NCBI GenBank assembly: GCA_036936605.1
Contig: JAUPFV010000001.1
Location: forward strand, 117,932,771 to 117,996,770
From: Limnanthes douglasii subsp. nivea
Lineage: Eukaryota; Streptophyta; Magnoliopsida; Brassicales; Limnanthaceae
Direction of reading: 5' to 3'
DNA length: 64,000 nt
The notes under the pieces were generated by a model, which was not told the origin of the DNA, searched no databases, and was given only the letters and a program-made list of their open reading frames with translations. Shown here one piece after another: positions 10,743 through 22,164 of the stretch. Made by a program: the position numbers and the translations under genes. Positions within the stretch are counted from its first letter, which is position 1, and each line of letters opens with the position of its first letter.

Positions 10743-10925
10743 GGTATTATGGTATGTATTGTAATTATTGGTGCTTCTTTTATAGAGGACGATTGGCGGG
10801 AATGAAACAATAAAGTTTACACAAATGGTAAAAAAATAGTAGCAGGAACCACTATCATTTTTCAGGCTATTCTAACTTGACGAGAACATAAAATTCTTCA
10901 ATATGGGCCCTCTTCTGATGCTGGA

Positions 10926-11345
10926 CAATTTTCCAACCGCCGGCGAAAACTCCACCGTCTGTTTGGATTTTTCACACCCGTGGTGTGTTTAATCAACCGA
11001 TGGTTGAAAATGACCGCACCACCGATGGGAAACTGCCAAAAATATTTCTAGCCAATTATGTATTATGGTCATTCTATTGGCGGCGTAAAACTTTCCAACC
11101 ATTAGTGCAAAACTCTTTTGTCGTTGTAGAATTTTCACACTAGCGGTGTGTTTAATTCACCGACGGTTTAAAAGACCTGCACCACCGGTGGGGAACTATG
11201 GAAAAAAAACTTCTAGCAACTATTTCATATGGCCATTCGACCGACGTTGTAGAATTTTCAAACCGTTGGTGGGAAACACAACTGTTGGTATGGAATTTTC
11301 AAACCGACGATGTGTTTAATCGATACATCCTTCTCCTCTAGACCG
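10926..11345. repeat. About 163-bp tandem repeat rich in CCGCCGG-type palindromes
   Basis: TTCCAACC landmarks fall at 10,931 and 11,093, and TTCAAACC at 11,257, giving periods of 162 and 164 bp over about 2.6 copies. Each unit carries GGTGTGTTTAAT, CACCACCGGTGGGAA-like and CATATGGCCATTCG-like segments. The composition matches the block at 731-1,235. Confidence 0.75.
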
Positions 11346-11370
11346 ACAGGGACGTCGTGGTAGTAAGTCA

Positions 11371-12790
11371 TTACCAAATATTTGTCTCAATTAGTGTTTT
11401 GGGCAACCAGCTCACAATCTTGTGATTTAATATAATATATGCACTATTATAATGAGGCCATAAATAAGGAAATGGTCGTACATCCATCAATCTAAAAACC
11501 CGGAGAAACCAATCATATTCTTGGGGAACGTATTTGAAACTCTTCCCAAACCTCAATAAAGTCACGCCAACGTGTATAAATCCCACACTATCTCACCAAA
11601 CCGATCCATATGCTCCAAAAATATGACAAACTATGTATGTACATAGTTTTGGCTCGTGTTGGTGAATATGGTGCAACCAAACATGAACATAATATAGGCA
11701 CATGCGACATTTAAAATCAGAGCATAGGTACACATGAGAAACTATGAGAAACTATGTACGTACATAGTTTTGGCTCGTGTTGGTGAATATGGTGCAACCA
11801 AACATGAACATAATACAGGCACGTGCGGCATGTAAAGTCATAGCATAGGTACACATGACATTTGGATCCAAATAATCAACTTGTTTAAATTTCATGTTGA
11901 GAAATCTAAGACAAAACTCAACCTCGTCTTGCTCCTTTAGTTATTCTTGAATCTCCTCAACTGTAACTCCCAACAACCGACTCCTCAATACGAAATTCAT
12001 GTCCGGTTTAAATATTATGCCCACCACCGAGAGGCCAGTAATGACAAATAAGTCGTCCAATGTGATAGTCATCTCGCCAAAGTAGAATTGGAAGATGTTC
12101 GTCTCGCGATGCAACATTTCAATAAAAAAACTCGTTCAACTGCGAGTTTGAATTGAGTTTAGGAAAATGGAAAATGATCGACCATAATGGAGTGGCTTGG
12201 AGGATAGACTTGAAATCTTGCTGGTTGGTGAAGTCCCATTGGCCGAGTATTCTATACCTAGCCTATATGGTAATACCCAAAAAAGACTAAAAAAAATTAC
12301 AAACAAATGAAGTTACAAGATTATTATTAATATAAACTAAAAAAAGTAAATAATTTGCGACATTAATTATATGACTTACATTCCCAATGAAGATGTGGTA
12401 AGCCACGTGGTGTAGGTAGTCAGGAAACAATATGATATTGTTTTGAGACAAAAATAAATTCTTCAAACTCTCTTGATCGGTGCTACATAGTTGGGTACGA
12501 ATTTGAGGCTCATCTTCTTCGTTACTCGAATTGTATATAGGTGATTCATCACGAGTAGTATGCTCACCGCGGATGCAACCCTGACCTTGTTCCCTAGTAG
12601 TTTTTAACCTACTATGCTGTATTGATTGCTATGTATGCTCGAAACACTAAACCCAACTACCTTTTTCTGCATGAGAGCCACTAACGCTACTCAGTTACGA
12701 AGTATGACCTTTTTTAAAGTTTTTTTCTTCGTCTCTTTCCGAACTTCATCCAACCGACCTTTAGAGGTTTCCTCTGGCCTATAAATTTGT
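11371..12790 (-). pseudogene. Plant mobile domain (PMD, MAIN-like) gene relic
   Basis: On minus, 12,260 to 11,880 reads ILGQWDFTNQQDFKSILQAT, then FGEMTITLDDLFVITGLSV, the hallmark of the plant mobile domain, followed by VTVEEIQE and EVEFCLRFLNMKFKQVDYLD. The C-terminal part (11,870-11,371) holds YSPTRAKTMYVHSLSYFWS-like sequence and a 71-codon frame starting MGFIHVGVTLLRFGKSF. Upstream, 12,600-12,380 reads NEEDEPQIRTQLCSTDQESL. A likely 117-bp intron spans 12,263-12,379: donor GTAAGT and acceptor TATAG on minus. PMD proteins include MAIN/MAIL1, and PMDs also travel in MULEs and retrotransposons. Internal stops and a 120-bp duplication suggest a pseudogene. Neighbouring CCGCCGG repeats link it to the transposase relic upstream. 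Confidence 0.7.
11631..11855 (-). repeat. 120-bp tandem duplication inside the PMD gene
   Basis: CTATGTATGTACATAGTTTT at 11,631 recurs as CTATGTACGTACATAGTTTT near 11,751. Both copies continue through GGCTCGTGTTGGTGAATATG and GCATAGGTACACATGA. The 120-bp period is 40 codons, so the duplication keeps the frame. The unit begins at a TGTATGTACATA near-palindrome. Confidence 0.9.
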
Positions 12791-12937
12791 TGCCTGCAAC
12801 AACAAGAAAATATTTTTCTTGGTTTCACATTTAGGGGAGTAAAACATAAAATTGGTTTCATCCCCGCTTGTGTGAACCATCCGCGTCGCCATCTTGGACC
12901 ATCTGCACCGACAAGGATAAAATTTGTTCATGTTAAG

Positions 12938-13050
12938 ACTTTGTCCCTCCCGGTGTGGATAACTAGGGACAACGGTGGCAAAGATTCATACTGGAAGTGC
13001 AAGCTTTGCCACATTGATCCTTAGTTATCCACACGAGTGGGAACAAAGTT
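12938..13050. repeat. Imperfect inverted repeat, about 46-bp arms
   Basis: ACTTTGTCCCTCCCGGTGTG at 12,938, followed by GATAACTAGGGAC and GGTGGCAAAG, pairs with CTTTGCCAC...TTAGTTATCC, CACACGAGTGGG and AACAAAGT ending at 13,050. The spacer is about 20 bases. Transcription across it would give a stem of roughly 46 bp with some mismatches. It sits just upstream of the PMD gene. Confidence 0.7.
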
Positions 13051-13249
13051 AATAAAAAAACAAGTTTTTTCTCCGCCAGTGACGATGCCCCATGCTAACA
13101 GTGCGTATGCTTCGCACCGATGAGGATGAAAAACATCAGCGAAAATCCAACCGCTTTTTTTCACAAAACCCCAAAAACTCAAATAATAAAACCTCAATCT
13201 AACATAAATCAATGCCAACCAAAACAAGAGTTCATTACAAAAACAGTTA

Positions 13250-15080
13250 CAGCCCTAGATTTAACTAATTTAACATCCTAAATAATTTCAATCTATAATT
13301 TACAAAAAAATCAACTCAAAACCTATAAAAAACAAAAACCACTATAGGAGAATAAAACTTACTTTTTTCATTTTTCCTATTGTATTGTTGATAGATAAAG
13401 AGCTAGAGTTGTTTTTCAAAAATAAATTGAAATAATTTTTGAGTTATGGAGTTTTAGTTATTGAGAATGTTATGAAAGAAGAAGATAAGGTGAGAAGAAA
13501 TGGTGAGTGGGTGGGAAGAGGTGTAACTTAGTGTTTTGGGGTTGGTTAGTATATGTAGGGTGTAACTTAGTGTTTTGACTAAGAGTAATTTTGGTGTAGA
13601 AATTGAAACTACTTTTAAGGATTAATGAGTATAATTATACTTGGAACTACTTAGCCAAATGGATAATAGTTTAGCCATACCCATTATCAATCAAGACACA
13701 TTTTTCTTAATATCATTTGGCTCGTTTTAAAATTTATATAGTTACTGAAAATCAACGAAGTTTTTTTTGCAGTCATAGTAATGAAAATATCTATAACATT
13801 TATTATATTATGATCCAGCTTTAAAATTACTTAGTTCAAAGCTCAAGGTTGGACATAAGTAAAATAATAGTTGTTTGGTTTTATTTGATTGAATTATAAG
13901 TTTAAATATATATAATATTTGATTCAGTTCTATGCTTTTTTAATAAACTATGAAATATGAATATTTATCGAAAACATTATTAGGCGTCTTTTTTTATATA
14001 TGGTTGACATCTTTGATATGGTTCAACGATTCGATCTTCTCACGAATAAAAATTCTGAATTGTTTTAGTCGTATGTTGAATGAATTGACAATTAGTATTC
14101 CTTTATATATACGATTGGAATTAGACTTTTAATATAACATTATTTTCATATCTCTATTTATTTTGCTATTATTAAGAACTATAACTTTTAATTATTTGTT
14201 ACTTTATATATTCATACATAAACTTATAGTTTACACTAACTGTCAATATTCAATTCAGTCCATAACATAGTCTGAATTTGACATGATATCTGCACTATTG
14301 TCTCCAAAAATATTTTTATCTATTAGTAAGATACTTATTTATGTTTATATAATTACTTAGTCATCAAACTATCTAAAAAATAGTCAATGCAACAACAAAT
14401 ATATGACGATCCATCCATATAGATAAGTTCCAACAATATCTAATTTGCATCATAATATGTTACTATATGATGTATCTATTTAATGAAGCTCATATAATTC
14501 TATTGTATGAGATTAATTTGAACAATCACATCCCGTATATTGACTATTAATGACAAAGAACTTAAAGACATCTTTATTGCATTAATATGCGTAAATGGAC
14601 GCTATGATAATCATAGTATTGCCAAAATTTAGTTATATAGATTTATTATGGTGTGTAGCATTAAAATTGATAAGGTACAAATATAGCTTAGGTTATTTTA
14701 GAGATTTTGGTATAATTGTTTTGTTAATATTAATGTTTTTTAGAGGGCCGTGACATGATTGAGCAGCTTATTGATTAACGTAGTTTATTTGTTCCCATCA
14801 TTAATGAGGTATCTTAAGGTATTTATAACATATTTTAAGGTTACGGGTCGGGTCATGGATTGAAACCCTAAAAGCCCATTAGTATAAACACTATTTTAGG
14901 AGGCATACATTGGAGAAAAAACACATACAACTGAGTTAAAAGGTAACAAATGTTGCCTTTATTTTAGGTCTAAAATACCATTCGAAATATGGTCTAAAAT
15001 ATCCTTCGAATTATTCTGACTCCTTTGAGGAGTCATCTCCAAAAATATTCGATCCTATCAAGAATAATATAAAATGTAAT

Positions 15081-15141
<61 letters not shown>

Positions 15142-16425
15142 GTAACTCGTAACTTAAGAGGAGATCTACTAAATGAGAAACAGAAGTCAATAAAACCTAA
15201 ATAAACATACTCGCACTAAAATTAGTTATCCTCTAAACTAACATAACACACATCCTAATAATATGTTCCTGGAAAAAAAATAGGTACAACATTATAGTAC
15301 GAGGATGTGGCATCATTGAGTTTGTTTTAATGTATTTTATGCTAATTTGATAGATTTGTACTTTATCTTTAGCAAACAGAACTTGATATTTGTATGCTTG
15401 AACTTAAAAGAGCTCTTGTTACTGTTTGAATATTAAACTGGAAATTAATTTCCACAGTATAACATCATGATATTTTTTATCGCTTTCTACAATGCACATT
15501 CTTAGTGAGAAAATTATGCGATCATAATGCCTTGATGGATACCTTAAAGCATGTCATAAATTATGTTGTCGTATTGGAGGACACAATAGTGTTTGTTTCA
15601 CAGTTTTCTATGATATTGTACGTCCAACTAATAGAAATGTGATGCTCAAAATGTTTTATAGTTCTTTAAAGTCAATCCATTCACATTGATTATAATCTTT
15701 TACACAATGTGCGCTTTATATTAACCTTGGAATCTCGTTTGGTTTTGTAAGTCTCCATACATCAAAATGATTTTTTTTCTTTCAATATCAAACCACATTA
15801 TCTTGATTTAACTTATACTCTGCCTTCATGATTTTAATCGACCCAACTCAGAATCATAAGTTTCATGGAAATATAATGGATTATTTACCTTTATGTCATA
15901 AGAATTCTTTATATTCTTGAATATATTCTATATAAATCGAAGATATTACATTTTCCTTCTCTCTAGTAATCCTTCTTAATTAAATTATTTCTCCAATTTT
16001 CATTTTTGACGAGGTAGTGTCTGATGTTCATAAAAATTTCATTATGTTCTTCATGTGGAAGATAAACATCATTATGATTATATTTATGTTCTAATGAGAT
16101 AAAATAATATAATATATAAGTATATTTTTAGAAATTTTAAATGAAATATATGTTATATTTTGAGTTTCTTCATGTCTCAACGGTACAAAAATGATTGGCA
16201 TAGTAACCGATCATCTCGTACCCGAGTATCTTCGTTAAAACCTTTATGAGTATATATAGAATAATCCTAAAAATTAACCTTTTGTCCTAATTCCCTCCCT
16301 CCCCTCTCAAACTCAATATTCTAAAAAATTTGATGTTGTTGTCTCAAATATAATTTTAGATGAGGGATGATAAAACTTTAAATCCTTAAAAAATAGAATA
16401 TCTTATGTATTAACAAACCATCTTA
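13250..16425. other. AT-rich stretch with no gene recognised
   Basis: About 3.2 kb of A+T-rich sequence, with a repeated GGTGTAACTTAGTGTTTTG at 13,518 and 13,559. Open frames are short and random. The right end of the MULE probably lies near 13,250-13,650, but I could not define a terminal inverted repeat. Nothing between 13,700 and 16,400 resembled a known transposon protein. Confidence 0.5.
15085..15139. repeat. (AT)n microsatellite
   Basis: An uninterrupted AT dinucleotide run of about 55 bases. Confidence 0.98.
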
Positions 16426-16429
16426 GGAC

Positions 16430-17805
16430 CCTGGGTAGTCACATGACTATAAAACATCTAGTCAAATGTTGGTTTGAATCTTCTCCTATTGACACTCATA
16501 TTAGGACTATTATTGTTTCTTTTATTACTTGGTCTATATGACGTTTTAGAAACATATTAGAACATGGTCAGCCTGAAGTCTCTGCTACATCTATCATTAA
16601 TCAAATAAACACAATTATTCGTAACTTAGACCAATTCAATCTCCTAAGAAGAAAGAATTAGACTAATGATGATGATTTACCCTAAGTTTTAAACTGTTTT
16701 AACCCCCTTAACCATCCTAGAAAGTTGGTAGCTATCAGTCCACACCCTCCTAAAGAAACCTACCTTAAGCTAAATATCAATGCATACTGCCTCTCTAATG
16801 ATGAAGCTTCTGGAGGGGTCATCATAAAAAACTCTAAAGGTGACATTATTGCTGCTAAAGGTCGTCTCTATGGGAATCAAACTCTCATTTCAGCCAAATT
16901 CTTAACCATATTAGATGGTCTTCTATTATGTAATATCTTGAAAATGCATAAAATTAAAGTGGATACTGACTCTAAAATCCTATAAGATATGTTTTCCAAT
17001 CATAAATCCTCCTAGTTTCTTACTGCTACTCTAGATTACTGTAGGAACCTCTTCACTACAAATACTTTTATATCTCATATATACAGACAGCAGAACTTGG
17101 CAGTAGAGTAGATGGCCAAGTGGACAATGAAATGCAAGAAAAAATTGAACCTCATGTCTACTCAAATCCATATCAATCTTAAAGCTATCACTTTTATAGA
17201 CAACATAGAATTGGTTTCTATGAGAGATATCTACTAGGGTTTCAACATTCTGACTAATATTTTAATCTCTATCATTTCACTTCTAAGTTTCTTTTCTCAT
17301 TTTATACAATTACACAATGAATCTACTAGCAATTAATTTCCAGGTCTTAGCTTTACTTCATCAATCCATCTATGACCTTTAAATTTAGAATTCACCTTCG
17401 ACTCCATCAAGTTACAGTTGGAGCATTCAATCATCCTTCCCAAACAAGTTTTGTTGATTCGAATAAGTCTTGAAGAGGAAGTAGATGAAATTCTCGCTTC
17501 TATCTACCTTTTGTCTCCTCTTGTTCTAGCTGGTTTTTACCGTCTAGTCTCCTCTTGTATGAAGAGTCGACCCGAATCCCTAATTGTCTCCTTAATTTCA
17601 ATATTTTCGTTGAACTTCTCTGGTCTTTAGCTGAATTCATCTTTGGCCACAATCATCAAGCAGAGATCGTCTTGTTTTTCCCCTTTCATCTTCTATACCA
17701 TTGGGCTTCCTTTACATTAGTATATAGACTGTACTGCCTTATTAGTGGGCTATTGTCTTATTTTTATTTCATTAATAAAATTTTATTTGGATAAAAAAAC
17801 CATTT
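16430..17805 (+). mobile_element. 5'-truncated LINE, 3' end with RNase H
   Basis: Frames at 16,430-16,720 read HIRTIIVSFITWSI and NQINTIIRNLDQFN, as upstream of RNase H in plant LINEs. At 16,725-17,240 an RNase H-like domain follows: KLNINAYCLSNDEASGGVII, KNSKGDIIAAKG, KVDTDSKIL and a late AVE-MAKWTMK block. The usual LNVDG aspartate is Asn here and the AEL glutamate is Lys, so activity would be lost. After the coding part comes a T-rich 3' UTR ending TTTCATTAATAAAATTTTAT and GGATAAAAAAA, a typical plant LINE terminus with a short A tail. The 5' part (endonuclease and RT) is absent, as expected from incomplete target-primed reverse transcription. Confidence 0.7.
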
Positions 17806-17829
17806 TAGGAACCAATTTATGCCATTTGT

Positions 17830-18260
17830 CCTCTAAGGCTTCATTTTACACAGACATCTCCAAATATGGAGATGCTTTAAACTAGACATGTGACCAATCC
17901 AAATATGGAGATGCTTCATTTTACACAGACATCTCGAATACTAATCATACTTCTCACCATATCCTTAAGCGTACGGTTTTTTTGCTCATATATATCATGC
18001 ATGCTAAGCATGTCCAGCATTATAGACCGAGGAACTGTACCACAATCCTTTAAATACTTTTCAAATGGTCCATGATGTTGTTCACCCGAAAAATTATATA
18101 TTTTATTGTAGTACCCACCACTATAAGATCTTATGCACTGTATTAATTCTCTTATCAAGTTCTTTTCCAAATTTGGTCTTAAAATTTATTAACTTTTTCT
18201 AGTGTTTCTAGTTTCTCGTAAATAAGGCAGAGATCCTGTAGCAAGAGAAGTCATTTATAA
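17830..18260 (-). pseudogene. Ty1/copia integrase core fragment
   Basis: On minus the 84-codon frame at 18,170-17,916 reads IRSYSGGYYNKIYNFSGEQ, HHGPFEKYLKDCGTVP and EQKNRTLKDMVRSMISI. This is the second half of a copia integrase core, around RSDRGGEY and the ERRNRTLxDMVRSM signature. The conserved SDRGGEY aspartate is Tyr here. A direct repeat (CCAAATATGGAGATGCTT) at about 17,861 and 17,899 disturbs its end. No other copia domain is next to it, so it is a scrap between a LINE tail and element D. Confidence 0.7.
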
Positions 18261-18264
18261 ATGA

Positions 18265-18571
18265 TATAAAATAAATTTCCATGTTCAATAATGCATTTGG
18301 GAATAATCCACATATATAGGTATGTATCAACTTTAAGACTTATTTTGCTTTCTATGCATCCAATATGTTCACTTTGGTATGTATTCTCTAAACACTTTGG
18401 CATGCATTCTTTGCATGTAGATACTCACTTTCTCACTCTATTTCCAAAAAAAAAACATTGACCTTCATCAATGTAAGATTTCCAAAACAATAGAAGTTAC
18501 TTAACATCTATTTTATAATTTTAGTTACTTTTGTTTATTGGAGTGACTATATTCAATATAACCATGAGAGA
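18265..18571. other. Short AT-rich spacer before element D
   Basis: No gene or clear repeat. It ends with AGAGA, the putative target duplication abutting the element D LTR. Confidence 0.5.
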
Positions 18572-19731
18572 TGATACGACAAGAAATATCATCTAAGTGG
18601 GACACAACCAAAGATAAGTAAGGATCGACAACTTGAGCCTTGCATGATTTATTTAATCCATAATGACCTTGACTTGGCGTAATCGCCAAAATCAACCTAA
18701 GCTTACCTCCAGACGTGGCCAAGCTTTCCCCGAGCCCTAGCCAAGCTTGCATAGAGCTTTGGCCAAGCTTTAATTATGAATGAATTTAAGTACACTAGCC
18801 AAACAAAATACAAATTTACCTAACCTAACTATATTGCATCAGATAACTAAAAGAAACATAGTAAAAAATCCAAACACGAGTCATAAATGCTCGGCCTCAG
18901 TGGGCACCTTGGTTACTTGCCCATGGCAAAAGTGGCCAGCTTGACCAGACACTTAAAGCTAGACTTGGCCATCAAACCTTAAGAAATTGGTTGGTCGCTT
19001 AAGTCAAGCTTGGCTAAGACTTGGATAACCATCCTTAGGCGACCGTCAGTTTACTTCAGGCTACCATGGCCATACTTGGCCAATCTTACCTCTGAACATG
19101 ACCAAATTACCTTGATGGCCCAAATTGTCTTGATATTGTCCAGATGGCCAAACTTTTCCCGATATGGAAGAATCCTCCTCCTCGAGCCTACTCGAATTAT
19201 CCAAGCCTCATCATGTTCCTTGTTGCAATCCAAAAAAAGCGACTAACAAATCCGCACGATAAGCTCACAATGAGCATATGCTTGACGCATCCGCGATCAT
19301 TAACCAATACACACTTAGCCTTATTCTTACTCCCCACTCTCGAATGATTTTAAAGTGTAGGGTAACCGTTTCTAACAACGTACGGAACCCCATGTCTGAT
19401 ATTTTACGATAAAGCAACCCTCAATGACATAGATTCATCTGATAAAGCATCTCGAGAGACTGGAAAGACTGCACCAAAATGGAGCCACCAACCAAAGATC
19501 CCTTTGAGTCAAGACCGTTATATAAAGAATATAGTATCGTAGTTGCAATGTTAGATGAAAGTTAGAGAGAGACTAAACAACAACAAGAGATTTTGCTTTG
19601 TAGTCCACATTATCAATAAAACACAAGTGTTTTTTCATTCTATAGTTTCAATTTCTTACAAATTTTCGTACATATATTTATTTACTCAAACATCACAGTT
19701 CATTAGGTTTGGGTGATTCCCCCCCCCACCA
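18572..19731 (+). repeat. 5' LTR of element D
   Basis: About 1,160 bp from TGATACGACAAG to a C-rich end (CCCCCCCCCACCA). It contains several CCAAGCTT/TTGGCC-type motifs and one copy of the CTTAGGCGACCGTC unit at about 19,033 that is amplified in the other LTR. The last 190 bases contain a run matching the 3' LTR closely, including a likely polyadenylation region (ATCAATAAAACACAAGTG). Confidence 0.85.
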
Positions 19732-20655
19732 CCATTTTGGTTATATTGCTGAGAACAAATCAGCCAGCTATCCTAACCTACTAACGATAACAGGCTAATA
19801 GTATCGATGCTACCGCTTACCTCACCTCGAGAGGTAAGCATCGACTATGAGCATCTCTGCCGCGTCAAAGTGGAAAAACCTCCACAAGTGGAACATCATG
19901 TTATCCCGTGTACCAATCCCACAAAGAATGTCATTTTTATATGCTCGGACAACAACGATGATGACCATGATCTCATCATTCGCACTAACAAAAAAACTAA
20001 TGACCTAGCTCAATAAGTCAGTGAGCTCGTGCGAGTTGCAGGAGCATCGTGGTGGCCCAAGAAACTACTAGATGACTGTGTCCCATACTCGCCCGTTCAA
20101 CAGAGACTCATCCGGGTTTTTCTAGAATCAGATAGCCCGAGATGAACAAGAAAGCCACCCTAAAACGGTGTGTCGCCCATCACTGGAACTAGACCCCTTT
20201 TATTAATCTGAAGCCGAACACCAGAGAAGGAACCTAAGAAGGAGGTACACCCAAAAACGAGTGGAAAGAAAACCTTCACCTACGGGCCAGGTTTGCATTG
20301 TGGTTATAACTTGACGATGATATAAAACCGACTATAGATCAGTTGGAACTCAACCATATATCATATCCAGTTATTAAGAATCTAGGAGATGGATCTAACA
20401 TTGGGGCCAACGTCGCATTGAGGGACATTCTATTATACCATCCTATAGTCTCCCGTAACACTACACCAGGAAACAGAGATGGAATCATTTATAATGTTTG
20501 GTTCAACACCCCATTCACAACCTCGTATGGGGCCAACATGGTTGCTTCACTTCAGAGCAGAACCATTGAGTTACCAGCAACGTGTAAAATACGTGGTTGG
20601 AGACAAAATGGGGGCCATAAAAGGATACCTCAAGATGATTTATAAGAAATAGAAA
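19732..20655 (+). pseudogene. Gag/protease remnant of element D
   Basis: Beyond the LTR the frames are short. At 19,807-20,016 a 69-codon frame is rich in charged residues (DNNDDDHDLIIRTNKK). At 20,480-20,655 one frame reads GPTWLLHFRAEPLSYQQRV then KYVVGDKMGAIKGYLKMIYK. This resembles the C-terminal part of Tat-type proteases, where GRxWLH is followed by a KYP/KFP stretch and a GDQ/AR-CY-type segment. I do not see the DTGSS active site. A primer-binding site next to the LTR is not obvious; TTGGTTATATTGCTGAGAAC at 19,738 is a weak candidate. The assignment is by pattern and is uncertain. Confidence 0.45.
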
Positions 20656-20839
20656 AAAGACTCGTATGACTTGAACAAGATTGCCTCAATACCTGAGCGA
20701 CACAAAACCTGGTCGATCTAGCCTTAAGACATGGCCAAGCTTGCCCAAGTAAGAATTCATCAGTCATTAAACGATGGAATCCCTCTCATTCTGGACTATC
20801 ACCCGAGAGTAACAATTTGAATTTGGCACAACGAGGAAG

Positions 20840-21085
20840 TTGGAGGAAGCATACCTGGAAGACAAGTTTGATTTTGTAGTGAACATCGGGACGAACACGA
20901 GTGAAGACATGCCTAATTTTCCTTTACCTCGAGAAAACAAAGAGCCCTCCAAATATTCCCTTAAGAAGAAATGGCATGATCCTGCGAAGGAATATCCGAA
21001 AGACTATGCATTTAGTTTACAAATAGAAATTTGGAGGGTTATTAACCCTTGGCGGAACATGTTTCTAACAATGAGTCGACCCTAA
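20840..21085 (+). CDS. Unassigned 81-codon frame in element D
   Basis: The frame starts MEEAYLEDKFDFVVNIGTNT and ends at 21,085. It is acidic early and basic later (SLKKKWHDPAKEYPKDY). I do not recognise it. It follows the protease-like remnant on the same strand and could be residual internal sequence of the parent element. Codon composition is like the surrounding sequence. Confidence 0.25.
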   Translation: MEEAYLEDKFDFVVNIGTNTSEDMPNFPLPRENKEPSKYSLKKKWHDPAKEYPKDYAFSLQIEIWRVINPWRNMFLTMSRP

Positions 21086-21106
21086 TAGACGATACCAAAA
21101 CACAAC

Positions 21107-21938
21107 CTATGGAAGCCACCGATACAAGAACGATAACGGCTTAATGGTGTAGCCAAGGTAGTAAATATGGAGTAGCCAAGATAATAAATGACTATAATGC
21201 ACTTCAGCTAAGTATGTAGTACCCATCTCGAAGGAAAGACGTGAGAATATATAAGAGTTTATTACCTTATCACTCGAGAGAAACTCCAGAGAAGGATCCA
21301 TAGAAGTTAAATCTTTATTCTTTGAAGAATTTCTAAGGGTGTGAATAAGAGCACCAAGGCGGAGCTCCTCACTGTGGCCGACGTAATAGCCCGAGCTACA
21401 TAATTGGCACAACGAATAAAATACTCCTCGAAAGGAAAACACAATGGCATTTTTCAAAAAATGCCCAAACACCCAGACCTTCGTGGTAGCGTTCCCACTC
21501 AAACAAGCAGGCCAACCATCTGTTGTCAACCGTGTATGATCCTTACCTTTATGGCCATGACATAAACACCGATCTTTTAGCCCATCAAATGATACAAATA
21601 TCACTGAGACCAACAGCTGGCCGAGAGAGAGAGAGAGAGAGCATCTGAGGGAGTTCCTCAATCAACTTCACATATGCTAGCAAGAGTGACCACATATCCT
21701 TCCAAATGCGCCCTAGGGCTCCCACACCTGAGTAAAGTACATATAAGATAAGATGGAGTGACCTGAGATTCGTCTCAAGGGAGAACAAGATAGAAGCGAG
21801 AAGCTTAAAACCTACATCTGAGCTTTCCCTGGAGGCAACAGCCGGATAAGTTATGCATATACTTCCATAAGCGCTCCATGTAGGGTTGACTTCAGCCATC
21901 AACACATCACAGGTTAACCTAATTAAAATACACACCAT
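21107..21938 (-). pseudogene. Antisense ORF of element D (two overlapping frames)
   Basis: On minus, a 117-codon frame (21,938-21,585) overlaps a 184-codon frame (21,661-21,107) in another frame. Together they give about 275 codons with one frameshift in a region where open frames are otherwise short. The first ends ...SLSLSRPAVGLSDICII and the overlap includes a (GA)n run at 21,627-21,641 on +, a likely slippage site. I recognise no domain. Orientation is opposite to the LTRs, as for the antisense ORFs of elements B and C, but I see no sequence match to those. It may be an additional ORF of this family or chance. Confidence 0.3.
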
Positions 21939-22164
21939 CGGTGCATCGGTGGATCTCCTTCTACATAATGATCACGGCCGATATCAAGGGGGTAAATCTC
22001 GACGGATTTGGGTAAACACGGGAGGAATGGTAAATGTTTCATTTAACTCAGCCACTAAACAACTCCCTGTCAAGAACATCATATTCCTAATCTTTTATTC
22101 TATGATATGTTTCAATGGCCAAGCCAACATGCCTCTGGAAACGACGTCGTTAGATGTGTAAACT

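Noticed and set aside
15085..15139. Origin or regulatory AT element
   Set aside because: It is a simple dinucleotide microsatellite with no associated structure.
21107..21661. Host gene of 184 codons on minus
   Set aside because: It lies inside LTR element D, has no recognised domain, and continues a frameshifted overlapping frame; listed only as a possible antisense ORF.
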